A DNA stretch of 64,000 nt from Mercurialis annua (taxonomy: Eukaryota > Streptophyta > Magnoliopsida > Malpighiales > Euphorbiaceae), in contig NC_065572.1 of assembly GCF_937616625.2 (NCBI RefSeq), positions 36,855,653 to 36,919,652 of the forward strand, in the 5' to 3' direction. Each line of letters opens with the position of its first letter. Position 1 is the stretch's first letter. Both the position numbers and the translations under genes were made by a program. Of this stretch, positions 58,872 to 64,000 are shown one piece after another. The notes below the pieces were generated by a model. That model ran no database searches and had not been told where the DNA came from. It saw only the letters and a program-made list of their open reading frames with translations.

Positions 58872-60804
58872 CTAATTATCGATATTTAATACGCTGATGT
58901 TTTAATTAAATTGATTCGGTGTGATGCGGCAACTGGTGGTAAGTTTAGAAGAAATGCATGTGATTTTTTTTTTCTGAATTAAGTTTCAGTTTATTTGGAG
59001 TTTTAATGAAAATTACTTTATACTTATGAATTTTAGTGGAGATATCGTTTTAATTTTTTTTTTGTGGTATCGTATGATTTGATAGATTGTAAGTATGGAA
59101 TTGAAGGAATATCTTAAGGTTGCATGCGGGAATTTAGTTGTGCTAAGTGAGTTATATAGTTATATGTAGATTAGAAAACTTTCGTGGAAAATTTACGATT
59201 TTGATTAGAGGATTGTTAGATTAAGGGATTTGGTTATATGCTCCATTTATGTTTTTTTTTACACTGGAATTTTAAAAGTAAGTTGTTTATTCAAATGTTT
59301 CGGTATTGATATAAAGGTGTTTTCATAAACAAAGAGATATTCATTACTAAATTTTAAGTCGGGCGGAAAGAAAACAATTTTTTTAAATTTGATTCAAAAG
59401 GAATAATTAATTTTTCGGTTGAACGATTCTTCAAATCGTGTTTTGTTTGAGAGTAAGACTTAAGAGCGACTTAAATTTTGGATATTTTGAAACTTCAATG
59501 TGTATTTTGAATACAGAGGATTTTCCCACTATTTGATTATTTACGAGAAAAGGATAAATTATTTAGTAAGTTTGATTTACAGATCACATAAGTTTTACCA
59601 TTTGAACGGTTTCACAAATTGCAAACTTATTTAAAAGTAAGGGGAATCTGCAAATTTAAAAATACAAATATTTTGAAAATTTTCACGGGTTTACAAACTG
59701 ATGGTTTTCCAATGGTAAAGGTGCTTCGATTTTGATATATAAAAAGAAGGTGTAAAATGTTAAGTCTTTTAAAATAAAGGTGGAAAATTTTAAATATAAA
59801 ATCTTCTGCGTATTTAAAAATTTTATACTTCCATAGATTGGTTTTGAGCATAATTAACAATTCGGTCGGGTAAATTGGTCGTAGTGATTTCTTGTTGTAT
59901 ACGAGCTTATAGTCAATCGATGGAATAATTTTGAGAATTTAGATTTGATTTGGGTACATGAACTAGTTGATTTGGAAAAAATCTGATGATTGTGTTTGGT
60001 GAGTTTCGACAACAAAGTTGGTTGGTCGACACTATGGATTAAGGGTTTAATTGTAAAGAGTTTTAATATCATTTTATTCGAATATTAAAATCTTTTTGTA
60101 CGGAATAAAGTTAAGCCAGTGAGACATAGTTAGGATGTAAGTTGATGATTAGATACTTAGAGTATTACGACCTATTTTATTTTTGAATGATTGGAGGAAT
60201 AACTAGGATTGAGATTTTGTTGCTAATTTGGAAATTTTGTTATCTTGAGTTAAGTTTACGTATTCTTTTGACTGACGGTAAGAGTTTTGTGTTTTTGATT
60301 CATGAAGTTAATGGTATTATCGAAATTGGTGTAAATTGTTGGACCAAAAGATTCAAATAGTGGTTGTTTTTTGCCAAAATACTATTTAGTTGTTGTGGAG
60401 TATTGTTATCGATTGGTTTGGATGTCGAGCTCGTTATAAGTGGATAAGTGAATAGGTGTTGTAGAACGCAAGATTTTATCAACTTGTGTTTTCAATACCT
60501 TGTATGAAACGATAGAGTTCGGAATTGTAAGAACTATTGTTGAGCTTAGGGCTTGTTCTTGCACTTTGATAATGTGGAGTTAGAAATCATATAGATTTAT
60601 TAAGTTATTGAAGCCAACTTGTTAAAGAGTATTTGTGGCTCTCAATTGGATAATGGTTGATTATTTACATTATGTTGATCGAGTGATTAGGGCACTAAGT
60701 TGTTAGAATCAGAATTTTGCGCATAAGTGTGTTGTGACCGTTTAAACTGCGAGACAGTTTCATATTTAAAATTCGAGGTCGAGTTTTTCATAGGTTGGGG
60801 AGAA
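58872..60804. other. AT-rich DNA, no gene recognised
   Basis: No frame shows a domain. The last 50 bases (60755-60804) read AAAATTCGAGGTCGAGTTTT then TTGGGGAGAA, the end of a Tekay-type element interior with its purine tract. This suggests that at least the right part is the decayed interior of such an element on the plus strand. Confidence 0.5.
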
Positions 60805-61655
60805 TGTAATACCCCATATGTTTTCGACATGTTTTGTCTTGTGTTGACCTTCCTGAGTGGAAATTTTGTTTGGAGTTATCATTGCGAGAGATTCGAGGTT
60901 TCGTTCTAGATTATTTTAAGTTTTTCAGTAAAAACTTTAGTGGGAGAGTTTGTTTTCCCTCGTGGATTTCACTTAGATAAGGTGTTATCATTTATGTCAA
61001 GTGAAAGTTAGTGAATTACTTTTTGTGACCATTTGAGATTGTTTAGTGTATGGGTTGTAATATTTAGTTATTCTTCGAGGAACAACCTGTTGAGTTTTGC
61101 TTATGCAAGCGCTTAAGTCATTAAGCACGGAATTACTATGTTCTCGCTTGTGGTGCCATTTTTAGCATGTTTGTTACTCTGGATTTTATCAAACACTCTG
61201 GGTGCGTGTTGTTAATTGCTGACTAGTTAAGTAATGTTGAGTTCTGTTGCTTTTCAAACTTCATGTTATTTTATCAAATGAATTTTCAGATTTTAAACAT
61301 TGGTACATATTGGGGTTTCTTTGGTTCGGGTTTGACTTGGGTCGCCTGACACGTTATTAAGATTGGAATTCTTGGTTGACTCGGCTTTGTACCATTTGTT
61401 CTTTTAAGTTGTTTTATTAAATGGTTTGAAAATGTTTTTGGATTATGTTTTCAAATGGAGCTCGATATGGCTTAACTGCTGTATGGTTTTGGTTTTATTG
61501 ATTACTTGGTTGAGTAATGTTCTTAAGAGACGGAGTTCGTTACGCATAATTATTATTATTGTTGTCCTTGTTTACCTTCGGTATCTGGTTTGTGAGTTTT
61601 ACGTTGGTTATGTGTGTTCTGTATGTAATTTATGTTGTGTATTACGTCAGTCGTT
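60805..61655 (+). mobile_element. Decayed Tekay-like LTR fragment
   Basis: Begins TGTAATACCCCATATG at 60805 directly after a purine tract. GGTTTGACTTGGGTCGCCTGACA at 61328 and a GACTCGGCT word at 61379 match the LTR block of elements A and H. No TG...CA end is seen; the sequence passes straight into the pre-LTR block of the next element at about 61660. Confidence 0.6.
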
Positions 61656-61661
61656 TTCGTT

Positions 61662-61699
61662 TTAAATTCGAGGACGAATTTTCAATAAGTTGGGGAGAA
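61662..61699 (+). other. 3' interior end and polypurine tract of element H
   Basis: AAATTCGAGGACGAATTTTC and AAGTTGGGGAGAA, the same pre-LTR block as elements A and B, immediately before an LTR start at 61700. No pol precedes it, so the element is truncated on the left. Confidence 0.8.
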
Positions 61700-64000
61700 T
61701 GTAATATCCCGTATTTTTAAATTATTATTTTTAAATTTCTAATTATAATTTTGCATTCCGTCAAGTTTTAGGTAATTTATTATTATTTTTATTAAATATT
61801 TTTATTTAATATTATTGGAATCGCTCGTTGATTCGGTCGTGTTCCGATTCATATTTGGTTGGTATTATTAAATCTTAAAAGGAAAAAAAACAAAAGAAAA
61901 AAAAAGAATTTAAATGTTGGCCATTCTTTCTTTTTAAGCATGATTAAGCCCATTCCTTTACAACATATAAAGCACATCACCTGTGTAAAATGAATTATTC
62001 ATGATTTATGTAGCAAACCATCAAATATATATACGTTTTTTTCTATTTCTTTCATTCATTATTTCAAAATCCTATTCTTTTCATTTTTCTATTCTGAAAC
62101 CCAGCCGTCAAACGCTTCAAACCATTCTGAGATATCACATTCATCGTTCCTTCACTCGCCTCGGATTCGGTAAGAATATCGCTTTCGTCTCATCCGGTTA
62201 TTCTATTTGATATCGTACTTTCGTTTATAATTCTATTCATTATTGTTGTAGTATCATTTCGAAATTCTTTCTTCGTCATATTGTTCGACTTCATTCACAA
62301 CGATAGTAATTTTTCAATACGGTACGTTCAATTCCTACGAAAACTTTGTTAGATTTCTTGTTGTTCATGCGATGACCGCCGATCTTCCATGATTCATGTT
62401 CTGTTGTCCCTTTTGTTCCTGATGCTGCTGTTTTAGGATAATCTTTTTGATATTATAGTTTGCGTTATTGATTCAAAATCTGAATCGATAGTGTTCGAGA
62501 TTGAATTCCGTTCATTCTCCTTTGTCTTTGACAGTGTGAGTTCCGCCGTCACCTAGTTGATTTGCGTGGACTGTAAATCATAAGTCTTTTGAAATGTTCT
62601 CTTAAATTGGTTATGGTCTTGCTGCAATATTGATGTAGCCACTGTGTTATATTTTCCCAACTTGTTTAAATGTTGGCTTTTGATATTAGATTCATGGTTT
62701 GGTTACAGTGACTTGAAAATTCATAATTGATGATAATGATGGTGGTCTTGGCGGGAAGTCTATTTTGGGCTTATTGTTTTGATAGAAAGTGGTGGCTAAA
62801 TGGCCATCTAAGTTACTCATTATTTTGTTTCTAATCAATTGATTCTTTAAGTTAATTATTAACTATTTCACATTTTAACTATTATTATTTGAATTTGATT
62901 TTAACTTTCAGATTTCGTTTCGATTTATAAATTGTCAATATTATTTTAAATCTAAAATAATGATAGTCCATTTATAATTTAAATTATTATTTTGATTATT
63001 ATAAATGGAAAGTGATAATTATATTTTTAATCAATAATTTATAATTACTCGGGTAATTATTATATTTTGAAATTATTGACTAGGCGTGTCAATTTGACAT
63101 TTTAGATTTTTAACATTTTATTTATTTATTTATTTATTAAATAAATTATTAGTAACTATTGGTTACTTGGATCTTAAGATATTGAGTTACGTTTTAAATA
63201 CTGATTTATTATTTTATCAAATTGTTATTTTAGAAATTATAAACTAAGGTTTATATTTTTGATAAAATATTTTGGGCCGGGTTAGACTTGGGTCACCCGA
63301 CATGTGAGGTATCTTGGTAGTTATCGGTAACTCGGCTAACCCACTATTTGGAAATTAAATTAATTTATTATTTAAATATTATTTAAATAATATTGTTCTA
63401 TGTGGACTTTAAGGCGGGAACTCAATAGACGTGATTTGTTTATGGCTTATTTATTATTCGAATATTATGATTACTCTGATTTGGATTTACCTGGACTTGT
63501 CATTGTGCTATTCCTATGTGGTGTCTAGTACTCTCTAGAGTTAGGGTCTGTTTTTAATACTGATTTTATACTATGTCTAGACCCGTCGACTGTTCGTACT
63601 TCAGAGGCGAACCAGAGTTAGGTTGCTTGCCAGGTTCACGTGGAATAGTAAGCAGTGAGTTTATATCTCTATTTACCTCTTTATTAAGCAAATATTATAT
63701 TTTGTATATGTATATGTATAAACAGCTTTTGAACTGTTTTTCGGCATTGTGTATTTGATTTGGAACGTGCTACTCGATGGGCATCATCGTGACTGCGTGC
63801 GCACCGGTAATGATTATGGTATTGAGGTAGGTTTCAGATACGTCTCACCTTAGTGAGGGCACCGGTGGAAGATACGTCTCCTGGGCTCACAATTTATTTA
63901 AGTGATAGTCGGGGATCGGTTATTGAGATACGTCTCACCAACACGACAATGGATTTAGAATTGTGGTTTAGGGTTTCATTGATAATCCATAATGAAAATG
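61700..64000 (+). mobile_element. Element H: 5' part of a Tekay-type LTR, cut by window end
   Basis: Starts TGTAATATCCCGTATTTT, as element A's LTR does, and is colinear with it: the GACTTGGGTCACCCGACATG block at 63288, GTCTAGTACTCTCTAGAG at 63524, GAGGCGAACCAGAGTTAG at 63604 and GACTGCGTGCGCACCGG at 63791. After that it carries three GATACGTCTC words (63837, 63873, 63929), in the place where A has its triple CTCGG motif. The end lies outside the window. Confidence 0.85.
61966..61972 (+). promoter_or_regulatory. TATA box of element H LTR
   Basis: TATAAAG about 266 bp after the LTR start, in the position expected for the U3 promoter. Transcription would start near 62000. Confidence 0.5.

Overview
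The window is heterochromatic, transposon-filled DNA of a flowering plant, most likely a dicot (species not recognised). Evidence: Ty3/gypsy retrotransposons of the plant-typical Tekay chromovirus and Tat types, initiator-tRNA-Met primer sites, a CACTA (En/Spm) DNA transposon with plant-specific accessory domains, and a long 60-bp satellite. I found no host gene, tRNA, rRNA or CRISPR array. Nearly all long reading frames are transposon genes or frames that stay open only because the satellite period is a multiple of three.

Layout. 1-2024: 3' part of a Tekay-type LTR carrying an inverted copy of part of itself. 2025-8785 and 26001-30047: one satellite array of ~60-bp monomers, organised in ~3.5-kb higher-order units with orientation switches, split by element A. 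8786-26000 (minus): element A, a complete Tekay-type retrotransposon with ~2.98-kb LTRs, a 5-bp target duplication (AAACT), and a gag-pol broken by three stops. 13380-18912 (plus): element C, a small non-autonomous LTR element inside A's pol, with a damaged left junction and a 283-bp duplication of flanking pol. 30048-~30530: 3' LTR fragment of another Tekay-like element (minus). ~30530-36467 plus 47286-49266: element D, a 5'-truncated Tat-lineage element with decayed pol, a 43-bp tandem array, an intron-containing antisense gene, and its 3' LTR. 36468-47285 (plus): element B, a Tekay-type element with 2.8-kb LTRs, TSD TTAAA and one pol frameshift, inserted into D's antisense gene. 49267-50377: eroded LTR-like DNA. 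50378-~58871: a CACTA element read on the minus strand, with a TNPD-like transposase gene, a TNPA-like gene, palindromic subterminal repeats and a MITE. 58872-64000: eroded LTR-like DNA, then the 5' part of a Tekay-type LTR running off the window.

Relative order of events: the satellite and its inversions are old. D predates B, because B sits in D. A entered the satellite recently (about eight substitutions seen between its LTRs), and C entered A later still (its LTR overlap looks identical).

The most notable structures are: an array of eight to ten short hairpins with covarying stems near the 3' end of element B's LTRs; a cluster of four strong inverted repeats in element A's U3; the odd left junction of element C; the spliced antisense gene of element D; and two palindromes in every 43-bp unit of D. 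All calls are by eye; no database search or alignment was run.
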